Assembly (NCBI GenBank): GCA_965649825.1
Contig: OZ287697.1
Coordinates: 1,178,001-1,242,000, forward strand
Source of the DNA: Penicillus capitatus
Lineage: Eukaryota; Chlorophyta
Direction of reading: 5' to 3'
Length of the DNA stretch: 64,000 nucleotides
Shown: positions 25,280 to 36,400 of the stretch, piece by piece
Position numbering within the stretch: position 1 is the first letter of the stretch
How the letters are laid out: each line of letters opens with the position of its first letter
The notes under the pieces: generated by a model
What the model was told of the DNA's origin: nothing
The model's input: the letters and a program-made list of their open reading frames with translations, nothing else
Database searches by the model: none
Translations under genes and position numbers: made by a program

Positions 25280-27548
25280 GGTCGTCTCTTGAAAACCTTG
25301 CACTGTGGTGATGATGAAGTAACTGCCTCGAATTCGTTCGTCGCGATACTTCCTAAAAAACAATCAACCCGCGTTACAGACCACATGTTCGAAATGCATC
25401 GCTCTTAAATGACATTGTTACCCAGTTTCCTTCCTGCTGCTCACGATTCGTAGACAGACATCAGCAGCATCGTCAACGGCACTGTTGGCGTGTCAGACAC
25501 AGCCTCGCAATCCACCCATGTCGATAGATTCCTCACAGCTTCCATCTATGCATTCGCAGAAGGACGAGGAACAGGTGACGAAGATGTGGGACGCAGTGCC
25601 GGATCACGGAAAGGAAAACCAGCACACTATGTGATCCTCGCATCTTGTATTGACGACTGTCTTCGCATCTTCGTGTTGGCACCCAAAGCGTCGCCTTTCC
25701 AGTACATAGTGTGCCCTTCTGCAAAAGATGCACTGTCCATTCATGCCTGGTGACCATCTGGAGAATTCAGAAAAGTGAAGATGTGCATTGCCAGACGGCA
25801 ACGTAAAGAAGAAACGCGTTCCTTAGTCGCCAAGAGTGATCCCTTCGCCTGCCGATAACGGAATTCGTTGCATCATCCGTCTCCTGTGGTGGGTGGTGGC
25901 GTTGCAAACGGTTCGAGGGACTAGAGAGAACACAGTGTCGTGTAGATGGCCTTTCTCACCCTTCTCATACCCACATGAAGGATTTCGCCGTTGCGGATGC
26001 GGAAGGAGTAGATTCGTGCAGGGCTCTCTCTGCGACAGACAGCCGAAGCTTCGAATCCTGTCGACGAACGCGCTTCTACTGTCTGAGAGATTTCGTCGCG
26101 ACGATGATAGACTTTCGCTTCCAAGCGAACAGAACAGCGACGTCACATCAGCCTGTCTGGAGTCTGTTCGTTCGTTCGCTTGCACTAGAGGCAACATTGG
26201 ATTCATTCGGTTACAGCAATCTGTCTGTCCATTATGTTTCAGGAATGTCCATTACCCTGTCGAATCGAACCCATCAGGACTGGTGATGGTCTTCGATGAG
26301 ATTTGACAGGACTCGCGATGGTCTGGCATTTGCAGGCGAAAACAGCTGACGGTCGACTCCCATCCACATCTCTACACGTTCGTTCGGCTGCTGATGTCGA
26401 GGACGCGGTTTGCCGATGGCCCAGCTCGGCGAAAGGCACTGTTGCGGTGTCTAGCTAGCTAGCTGTCTGCGACAGATCTTCTGGCAGTCACATCAATACG
26501 TCATGATTTTCCCTTGTGTGCCCCATCGTCTCTCCGGCAGACATCCACATCTACTACGTCATCGATAACGCTCTTTCTGAAGAGGCAGTCAGGATTCCTG
26601 ATATGCTTGTTGACGATCCTGCAGTTGGGGCGCCGGCCGCCACTCCAGAGCTGCCCGCGGATGATCTAATCTCAGGAGGTCGCGGCATGCGATTTAGATG
26701 TCAAATCGCGCATTCTGGGCCATCACCGCCGTAAGCACTGAGAGAACATGTGTGATGAAAAAGATCACACCATGCAACTCGTCTGCCGCGCAGCTGGATG
26801 AAAGTAACACAGTCTGTTGACCGATTCCATCGCAGGGAATCGCATTCTGCCAGCTGCCGCGATGTCATCCAAGTAGACTGGGTTCTTCTTTCGACTGAGT
26901 CCTGCAGATCTGCCCAGCGGGCATTTATGTCGCAACCCCAGAAGCAAAAGCATTCATCGCGAATACCCGATATCATCACTGCTTCCACCAATCGCCGCAT
27001 AGCAGGCAGGCCTTGCAGTCACCTGTGGTCAAATCTACGTCTGTGCTGCGGGGGATATATATAGACTGTCTAGAATCTCCATTCCGAGATTGAAATTTCC
27101 ACCAGAACAGTCCATCCAGCGTCTAGATGCTTTGTCTGGCTTCCTCTATCCACACAGCACGCGTTTCAGACCGTGCTGTCTGTGGGGACCTGTCCGTCGA
27201 GCGCTGCTGCGACTCCATTCCATGCGTCGCGCCTTCCAAAGCCAGTCGTGTCCTCAAATATCTGACGCGACGTGATGCTGCGAGCGCTGACACACGCATG
27301 GATCATTCAGTGGCCAGGGAACGAGCGTGGCGACGATCCCATTCTGACCCGATTCTCTCGAAGGGTCCAGACAGGACACATTCAACGCTGACGTTGGACA
27401 GTCGTGTGGCGGAACGGAAACGGCCCCTCGACGAAGGGGTACAAATTTCGGCAGGCATTCCATGCTGTGAACATTCTTTCTCTCCGCCCTTCTTCGTCGT
27501 CGCCTTCGTTGCACAGAGAACTGCTGCTTTCGGTCAGCAAGTGACATC
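25280..27548. other. spacer between divergent genes E and PAN, no gene recognised
   Basis: The region should contain promoters for gene E (-) and the PAN gene (+). Open frames up to 156 codons occur (for example 25836-26306) but overlap frames on the other strand and show no domain, signal peptide or repeat. An 11-bp inverted repeat (GCACACTATGT near 25622 and its complement near 25704) and a CTAG microsatellite near 26451-26464 are the only structures noted. Confidence 0.35.
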
Positions 27549-28561
27549 ATGCTCGCGAGAACAGTTGCCGCTTTGGCTGTGCTCGTCTGGTGCGCCGACT
27601 GGGCAAGTCTCCGTCCGCTCTTCGACAGCACGCTTACGGGTTTTGCTGTCTAGCAGGCAAATGCCGAGCTCCGTGCTACGGGAGTGCTCAACACGGTTTT
27701 CCGCAAAAAGGCGTTCGGCAAGAAATACACGACGACGGAGACAGATCCCGTCCTTAACGCACCAACCTGGAACAGAGAGACAGTAGCCGACGAACAGACA
27801 GGCACGTCTCTCCTCAGACCTCCACCTCTCTCCTCAGACCTCCACCTCTCTCCTCAGACCTGAACGACGGTTCAGACCTTTGTACAGCGTTCGTCGGCCA
27901 GACGGGAATTCATCTCACTGGAGTCGCGATTAACGACAACGATGTCAAAAATCCGTTCGACTGCGCATCACTATGCTACAGGGATCCAAGTGATGCTGTC
28001 TGCCCATTCTTGGCGCCTTACGCGCCTGCTTGTGTTGAACTAGATTGTAAGGCATGGCAAATGGAGTACAACAGTGGAAGGTGTGAACACTACGAGACCG
28101 TGACGTCTATAAAAGTCTCGTACAATTACATCAATTGGATCAAGGTAGAACAACCAGTTTGTTGCGCTCGACCTTATCTCGCTCTTCGCACAGGGCGACA
28201 GAACGAAAGCACAGCTGGAGGAGACGGATTACCGACGAGGTACGTATGACGTTGGACACGGGTTTCTTGACTGTCCGTTGATCGTGCCTTGTGCAGTCTA
28301 CGAGATGAACTTGGGCTACAAGTTTACAGGAAAGGTGGACGATGGGCCCTTCAGAACTGAGGAGCCTATTCAATGCGCCACTCGCTGCGCCTACAACCCG
28401 AGTAATACCAGCCTCTTTGTGTGATCTTTGCTGATGCTTGTTCTCCCACAGGGTGCTATGCGTATCAGCTGGAATACAGTACGAACCGCTGCGAAGTCTT
28501 CTACTACTATCCGGAGTCCGTACCGTCGAAAGATTACCTCTACGCTATTTACCAGCGTTAG
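27549..28561 (+). CDS. small secreted protein with two PAN/Apple-like domains, 7 exons
   Basis: Proposed exons are 27549-27602, 27654-27782, 27818-27989, 28044-28144, 28194-28239, 28297-28401 and 28452-28561. They total 717 nt, 238 aa. The first 18 codons are a signal peptide (MLARTVAALAVLVWC). Two tandem domains follow, each with the PAN pattern of two Cys four apart, then C-x-AY/AW-Q and C-E (CASLCYRDPNCKAWQ with RCEHY; CATRCAYNPRCYAYQ with RCEVF). PAN domains bind proteins or carbohydrates; the partner is unknown here. Each domain is split by an intron at the same place. Intron 1 starts with GCAAGT. Intron 2 (35 nt, ending in a tandem repeat) is the least certain join. Sequencing of cDNA could change that exon. 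Not related to the surrounding family. Confidence 0.65.
27807..27860 (+). repeat. 20-bp tandem repeat carrying repeated 3' splice sites
   Basis: A 20-bp unit beginning TCTCTCCTCAGACCTCC occurs nearly three times. Every copy contains a pyrimidine tract ending in CAG, so it supplies a possible acceptor for PAN intron 2. Because 20 is not a multiple of three, the acceptor used decides the frame; only the first gives the PAN frame with the proposed donor. Confidence 0.75.
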
Positions 28562-30369
28562 GGCGCGCGTTCGAAGCATCGAACATCACTCATTGTTTCG
28601 GTCGTACGCAGTTCCAAAAGATTTTGCATGACGCTTTTGGAGAGAAAGACAAACGGTGTTGTCAGATTTATGTAATCCAAATGTGCCAAACACGTTTTTA
28701 TTTGATATACGTTCAGCTGCGACTGATCGACGCGATCGATCGTCGTCGGACGATGCATTCTGTCGTTCGGATCAGCGACATCGATCGAAATCCTTATAAC
28801 GAAAAGCGTGATCGTGATTAGTCCAGGTCATTCGATCACCCGTATCTATCCACTCTCAAGAGCCTTCCTCGATAGAACATGTCGACGTGCCGATTTCATC
28901 ATCGATTGGCAGACGCACTCTCTCGAAGGACTCTGATCAGGACGCGACATTGAACGACAGAACTACTCGGTGCGATCTCTAAAGGTCTGATGCGGCATTA
29001 TTGATACCGTCTCATCCTTGTAGAAGATTCCACGACGAACTGTCCGATGACAAACTACCAACGCGTTTCTCGTCATATCGCCTGTGGGCCTTGATCAGTA
29101 TCGACCTCTGTCCTCTAAACAGCGACTGTCTCGGTCATACGCAGTGCAACAGGCCAGGGATGGTCTCTCCGCAACATGCAACCATCTCGACGGTCTATGA
29201 GTAGGCGTTCGATAACGCGCTGTGCCACTCGCTTTTCTTCGATTTGTATCAACTGTCACTTCTACTGTCATTTCGGTCCATCGCTTTGCATCTGTGGATG
29301 GATGATCATTCGCGGCTTCGTGATGCGATACCATCAACGCGTTTCTGGCGACGCCTTCTTTCGATGGACGTGTGTCATTCTAGCGATGTTTTTTATGTGG
29401 TGTCATCGCGAATCTCAGAGTACACGGTGAGTGCATCCGGATTTAAGAGGAGCTGAGATGTTCATCAAATGCAGCACGGTAAGGTTTCCGACCTCTTCGC
29501 CAGATGTCACGCAAAACTCTCTAAACCTAAGTTCGGACAGAAACAATAAACTTGATATTCTCTGTCGGGCAACGCGTTCGGCACAGGTGAGGTCCCTTCA
29601 GGCACTATTTCGAAATCTGGCAAGTATTGGAACGCCCTGCCCTCACTTTAATACCCTCGCAGTGGTCCCGGGCAACACCTCCGAGTACCACCATTCCGCA
29701 CTTTTCTGAAAGATACCCGATGACACACAATGGCGGCGAAACGCAGCATGAGGTGTCTTAACAGTACTCTGCCTCCCCTTTCTCCACCGGAATAAGAGCT
29801 ATCGAATAACGGACAATGCACTTCCGTCCGGATTTGTCATCCTCTTGTAGACCAGCGCAGTAAACAGACGACAAGGACGCTGACATACCGCTGTCGTCGC
29901 TTTCTTCGTTCAACATCAATGTGCCGTTGACGCCTTCACGCTACCGACATGCGTCTATGTGATTGGGCGATGTGCACTCGACTGTCAAGACACTAAAACG
30001 ATCGCTACTGATAGATATGGAGGGCTGAGGAGAAGGGTTCGAAACCTCTAAAAGATGGAGAGAAGCTCAAATGCGAACGAGAGAGGTAACGTTGGTCGGA
30101 AATGTTGTCGAACGTTATACTGCGTTTTCCTATTCAAATGAAAGAGATTCGCATCTAGCCATGCCAGCGTCTCTTAAGCCAACGAAGGGTGTTTCCGTTT
30201 TGGCTACACCCGTCACTCGTGAGGCTTGCACGAAAAGCTCTTTCTAGGACGCTCGTTCTGTCATGCAAGGAATTTTGATGATGTGACGGGCTTCAGCAGA
30301 CGCAGCATCTCGGCCACGCGCTGACGAAGGCAAAGAGCTTAAGAAGAACGCAGACAAGCAGCGCCTGAC
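28562..30369. other. spacer, no gene recognised
   Basis: No conserved frame, family fragment or RNA gene could be supported. Short open frames (60-90 codons) near 29001-29700 are scattered over both strands. A GATC/CGAT-rich patch lies near 28725-28800. Confidence 0.35.
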
Positions 30370-30960
30370 AACGTCATCGTGGAAGACAGAAGGTGGGATG
30401 GATTCGGTGGTCAGTAGAGATGAGAGTGTACATGCGGAACGCCGAGTTCGATGGCAAGGTCGTACACAAAGGTGTATCGTTCACTGTCGACTGCTTTTGT
30501 CAATCGATGTCGAAAGAGTTAGGCTGAAAGAATCGAAAAGGATGAATCTTCACGCGGGATCGAAGGACGATTCCTCTACGACCTCCATCATGGCCAGATG
30601 GAAACGTTAATGATACCGTAAGGAAAACACGCAAAGGAAAGGAAGCGGGTAGCGGGCGACGAGAGGTGGAGTCTCGACATCGCTGCACTCACAGAAATTA
30701 GCTCTTCTTAAATCCTGACAGATGGGACAGATACGTTTAGGAAAGACATTCATGTTCAAGTCACAGAGTAAGGAAACAACAGATGTTGGCCGAAATGACA
30801 GATCACAGTCGTCCGATTGTTAAGCAGATGTCGGCAGTGTCCCATAGAGAAGTTTATGAATACAATTCCCTACACGCTCAAACAGGCAAACCTCGTCTGT
30901 CCAATAAGATCATACATCGATAGGAAATGACAGACAGCTTTACTCCATCTGCGCCAAACT
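30370..30960 (+). repeat. truncated copy of the gene F 3' end and flank
   Basis: Same-orientation match to 45600-46140. In the 45.6 kb copy this sequence continues into the last codons of gene F on the - strand. Here the match runs out near 30910 after the equivalent of the final codons. It is therefore the stump of a lost family gene that lay on the - strand to the right. Confidence 0.6.
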
Positions 30961-31609
30961 CCTTGTTGTCTTCAGCAAAAACTAAAGTGTTCAATCAGAA
31001 GCAGCCCCATTCTTTTCTTTGCTGTCCACGGTGAAACGAAAAGAGACATGTTGTCGGCCAGAAATGCTCACAGCCAGACGAAAAACCTGACGGGTTAAAG
31101 GATCTACTGCCGACTACACGAAAGGAGCCCTTTCAAAACTCCAATTGATCAAAAGAGCAGCTCATCGACTTCTGCAGCTGAGCAGATCGACAAGCTCTCG
31201 GGAAATAGCAGTTTGAGCACGAGATGGGACATCTTCATCTTCTTCTTGCTACACGCATCTCCAAAGAAGATGGAACAAGGAAGAAGCGCGAATCAGCGTC
31301 CAAAGCAACGAAAGCGTTCGTTCAGCCCGATACATCCATTCTTGGCACCGAAACGACGGCTATCGGCTTTCACAACAAGTTTGAACAATGCGGGTTCATT
31401 CGTTAGCAGACCATCACCATATCCCACTGTCGATTTGAACAGACATACCTCTGTCGAACAGAATCAGAGTACATGCCTTCGCGAAGAACAAGCAACTGTC
31501 AACAGACAGCAACCACATCCGGGGTACTCTTAGGAAAAACAGGATAGAGGGCAGACTTGCAATAGGCGAGATCGGAAAACTCCCTCCCTCTCGAGATATC
31601 GTTCATCTA
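30961..31609. other. spacer, no gene recognised
   Basis: No supported feature. Short frames at 31213-31533 overlap in two phases and show no signature. Confidence 0.3.
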
Positions 31610-32820
31610 ATGGAATTGCTCAAGGCCGAATCGACGGACGTTCGGTGCCTTCTCGTTGGGAAGGCCCCTCGTTTGACCTTCGACGTTGGCGACCAGGTTC
31701 GGGGAAATGGCTACTGGAGCAGATGGTCGAATGCACCTTCTGCCTACTGAGTCCCCGACAAGACAAGCAGCTTTCCTCTTTACTCCTCACACCAAAGTTC
31801 GATCTCGAGATGTGACTGATTCGTTGAGAATGGAATTGATCTCAATCGCATGGCTCACGGTCATGCCGTCTAACGCTCGAGACGGGACATACCTAGCGAA
31901 GAGAGCGTTCCTCAGCGTCGTCGTTCTTCATCTGGGCTCCATCCCCATGACGAGCACCTTCATTAGCGTCCTCGACTGCATTAAGGTCAATGAACGGACG
32001 GTGACATGGAAACGGCCACAACAGAATACTGGATAGCGGACACCAGCATTCGATGCCACGAGGGATCAAACGCGATGCTGGAACGCGCCATAGGCTGGCC
32101 CAGTCTGATCTTGCTCTCTCTGGGATTCCGCCGCCTCACCGCATGCGTCCTCTCTCTGAGCAAACGGACGCACAGGAGCGAGGGATGGACTCAAGATCTC
32201 TTCGGTTTCATGTATCAATCCTACAAGGACAGTCACTGCTACTGGGAATGTGTCGTCATCGGACGGAAGGCTGTCATTGCTGGTGTTGTCGTTATTTCCT
32301 ATCCGATCGGTGCCAGTCTCCAAGTCATGTTCGCCGCCTTCGTCTTCACCGTCGCCCTCTACCTGCAAACGGCCTGTCGAGCATTCAGAGAGGATCTCGA
32401 TCTGCTGAACAACTTGGAAAGCTGCTCCCTTCTGGTATTTTCTCAGACGTTTATATCCAGTCTGCTGTTCTTTTTTCCTTTTGGTATTTCTTTTGAGATC
32501 CACGGCAGACAATCTCGAAGATGTTCTTACGAATCAGAATGTTAAATTTGATGCCGTCGCAAGTGGATTTCGTTTGTTGGCAATCTATCTTGCGGATCTG
32601 CTTGGATCTGTATGAAATGCGATTCGCGCATGCGTCATCCGTTTTGCTGCACTCTATCACAAATCCGAAGCCGAAACTGTGGTACACCTTGAGGTATTGT
32701 GGTTTTGCATTCTTCCACAGTGCATATTTGAATCCTTTTACTAAATCAGACAGTTCTCAGGGATCACACATACAGTTTATGCCATCGGTGGCATCATCGT
32801 TTCTGTCCATGATGTGACGG
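31610..32820 (+). pseudogene. R2: decayed last exon of a family gene, upstream of gene C
   Basis: The first 100 nt match the far end of the 3' block at 6838-6975. The match then passes into a last-exon fragment: FISVLDCIKV, YWIADTSIRCHEGSNAMLERAIGW, FGFMYQSYKDSHCYWE, RKAVIAGVVV and FREDLDLLNNLES. Two overlapping frames (31686-32036 and 32006-32545) are needed, and the region corresponding to the start of the exon is too short, so no functional protein is expected. It is closest to R3 and R1. Confidence 0.7.
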
Positions 32821-33368
32821 ATTCTGGAATCAGTCGTGTACAGAGGAATGTAAGGATTCACCGATTCTTAGCAAACTGTCATCTGCAAGACAACAGGCGA
32901 TACAGTTCGTTGCGAACACTTCCATGCTAGAAGGCACCAATGGAAAATCCGTCTGCAATGATGAATTTAAGCGCCAAAAGCGATTCTGCGTCGTTTGGTT
33001 GTCACGGTAGACGATTTCAGATGTGTTCGGAGTGTTGTTGCCGCTCAACGCGTGCGCCGAACGAAGCCCATCCTTACTCCTTATACACGGTCATCTGATA
33101 ATACTTCTTGAGAGTGAAACTCAATCGAATAGGAAAAGCGCGAAGTAGCGATTCTTCACACGTAACGCGACAGCTGTGCTCACGGCTACCGGCCACGGAC
33201 AGGGGAATCGCTACGCTTCCACATTCAGGAGTCGGAGGGAGAACATGGGACACGTGGCTGGACCGTGGTTTCCGACGAAGGATCACGGTGGCAGCTGGAC
33301 GACAGCTGCAAGCACGTAACTGACACATCGTCGCGCGAATTTTATACCACAGCTGTCCTCTTTACGAC

Positions 33369-33376
33369 TATAAAAG
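33369..33376 (+). promoter_or_regulatory. TATA box of gene C
   Basis: TATAAAAG lies 45 nt before the ATG in a block shared with genes B and D (ACTATAAAAGCCGCACGG, then TTGTCTT and GACGAAAA before the ATG). Confidence 0.65.
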
Positions 33377-33420
33377 CCGCACGGTTTTGTTGAAATTGTC
33401 TTCAAGCCACCTGACGAAAA

Positions 33421-36400
33421 ATGCGACACCCTATCTTTGGTTTGCTGTTGACATGCATAGTGTTCAGTGCAAGCGCGAACAGATTTACCTGTCAGAGGCT
33501 TTATTTTCGCGGGGGATTGACTGCAGCGACGGCCGAAGATGCTCCGACCGCGTCGTTTTCGGACAAAAACCCGAACTCGAATCCGTTGACGCTCTCGAAA
33601 AGAATGGCTACTGTGCCGCCTCGCGCGACGGAGACTCTTTCGTTCCCGAAGAAACGCGAGGACGACGCAGCGGATTCGGCCCCCATGTTCCGGACAGGCG
33701 AGACTGATGAGAAAGAACGCCCATCCGTTGCTAAGCGAGGCAGGGGTGAGGGCCGCTCTCTTCGACAAGATGACGGCCTCGACGACGAGGCCCCTGAAAG
33801 TGAGACTCCTGTTCTCCTCGAGAGCTCTTTCTTGACGCCGGTGCGTCCTGTCTTCGCAGGCTTTCCTTGTTCTCTCGGTGACCAAACCATCAGAGAACAC
33901 CTGAACGAAACGACCAGAACATGGCGCATCAGCCGTTCACTTCTTGATGACGTCGAAGATGACATTCAAGTCATTGTCAACTGTACGAAGCCAAGCGACG
34001 TCCTCTCCTTCAGTTCGAAGCGCAGAATCCGGCCGTCTTCGCGCGTCGTCATAGCATGGCCATTGACGCTGACTTCTACAGTAGACAATTCCGAGGTCGA
34101 GGAAGGCGTGTTCCCCCGTTCCGAAGTAAAGGCGGTCTTCACCTGTCCAAACAGAAGAGCTGGCGTCTTCTTGGTTAAGTGAGATTTGAACTCTCACATC
34201 TGCTGTTGTCTGACGTTGATCTCGCTTTTAGATCGGCGGGGGTTCTTTTCGCCAATCTGATGTTCGAGGGCTGCCCGTTCGCATCTGGGACTTCTGGATC
34301 CATCGTGGAAGTCGGAAACTGTACTTCCAGTCGCATCAGAGGCACAATTCAGTTCCACCACGTCAGCTTCATGAGTAACACACTGATCAACGGAACGGGA
34401 CTCGCAATGAAGTCTCCATCTTGTTTTGAGTTGGAGTTGATTGACTTCATCGTCGAGAACAACACATGCGATGGTCGTTGCGGTGTCATCTTGTCTAGAC
34501 GGAATCGACTGAGAGACGTCATCGTTTATCAGAACAAACCGTTTGATGCTGAGAACACCAACACGACGGTTTTTTATGCGCCTCCTGGATCAGAGACATC
34601 AGTGGACCGCATAAACAGCACACAGAACAGATGCATGAGTCTCGAGGTTGTGGAAGGCTTCTTGAACATGTCAAAGTCAATATTCATTCGGAATTCGATC
34701 ACGATTGGCCAGAGTGGTACGAGCAGTGCATCTTTGCAGTTGAAGAATGCAACAGCGTCCATCAAAGATTGCCTGTATCGAAAGAACAAAGCAGGATATG
34801 GAGGAGCCATAAGTGTGCAAAAGAACTCATCATGCAACATCGCCGACTGTCAATTCAACAAGAACAATGCATCCATATCTGGCGGCGCTGTATTCGTCGT
34901 GAATTCCGCCCTCTCGGTTCAGAAATGCGACTTTACCGAGGGATCTGCAGAAAACGGTGGAGGAATATATGCATCCTCTTCAGACATCTCTGTCAAGGAG
35001 ACCTCCGCATCTGACATGTCTGCACGTGAGGATGGTGGATTCCTCTCCGGCCAAACTTCCAAGATACGCATGAGAGACTGTTCATTCTTGGACAGCAGAG
35101 CTGTTCACGGAGGAGTGCACCAGTGCGAATCTAATTGCACTTTCTCAGATAGGGGATCGCGATACTCCAGCAACTCGGCAGACTATGGAGGGAGCATCTA
35201 CCTCCAAGACAACTCGTCTGGCATCATAACCGACTGCCAGTTCGACAAGAACAATGCATCCAGATCTGGTGGTGCTCTACGCATCAAAGGCTCTGTGTTG
35301 TCGATCCGGAAGTGCAACTTTACCGAGGGATCTGCAGAAAACGGTGGAGGAATATATGCATCCTCTTCAGACATCTCTGTCAAGGAGACCTCCGCATCTG
35401 ACATGTCTGCACGTGAGGATGGTGGATTCCTCTCCGGCCAAACTTCCAAGATACGCATGAGAGACTGTTCATTCTCGGACAGCAGGGCTGTTCACGGAGG
35501 AGTGCACCAGTGTCAATCTAATTGCAGTTTCTCAGATAGGGGATCGCGATACTCCAGCAACTCGGCAGACTATGGAGGGACCATCTACCTCCAAGACAAC
35601 TCGTCTGGCATCATAACCGACTGCCAGTTCGACAAGAACAATGCATCCAGATCTGGCGGCGCTGTATTCGTCGCAACTTCCGCCCTCTCGGTTCAGAAGT
35701 GCGACTTCATCGAGGGATCTGCGGAATACGGTGGAGGAATCTTCGCATACTTTTCAAATATATCTGTCAAGGAGACCTCCGCATCTGACCTGTCTGCACG
35801 TGAGGATGGTGGATTCCTCTCCGGCCAAACTTCCAAGATACGCATGAGAGACTGTTCATTCTCGGACAGCAGAGCTGTTCACGGAGGAGTTCACCAGTGC
35901 GAATCTAATTGCACTTTCTCAGATAGGGGATCGCGATACTCCAGCAGCTCGGCTGACAATGGAGGGAGCATCTCCCTCCAAGACAACTCGTCTGGCATCA
36001 TGACCGACTGTCAGTTGGAGAAGAACAGTGCGTCAACTGATGGTGGCGCTGTATACGTCGAAGAATCCATCCTCTCGGTTAAGAAGTGCGTCTTTAACGA
36101 GGGATCTGCGGAAAACGGTGGAGGAATATACGCATCCTCTTCAGACATCTCTGTCGAGGAGACCTCCGCGTCTGACCTTTCTGCAAGTCAGTATGGTGGA
36201 TTCCTCTCCGGAGAAACTTCAAAGATACGCATGAAGGACTGTTCATTCTTGGACAGCAGAGCTGTTCACGGAGGAGTGCACCAGTGTCAATCTAATTGCA
36301 GTTTCTCAGATAGGGGATCGCGATACTCCAGCAGCTCGGCTGACAATGGAGGGAGCATCTCCCTCCAAGACAACTCGTCTGGCATCATAACCGACTGCCA

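Noticed and set aside
25622-25714. Hairpin with 11-bp arms in the gene E upstream spacer
   Set aside because: Seventy-one-nt loop and no conserved copy elsewhere in the window; cannot be tied to a function.
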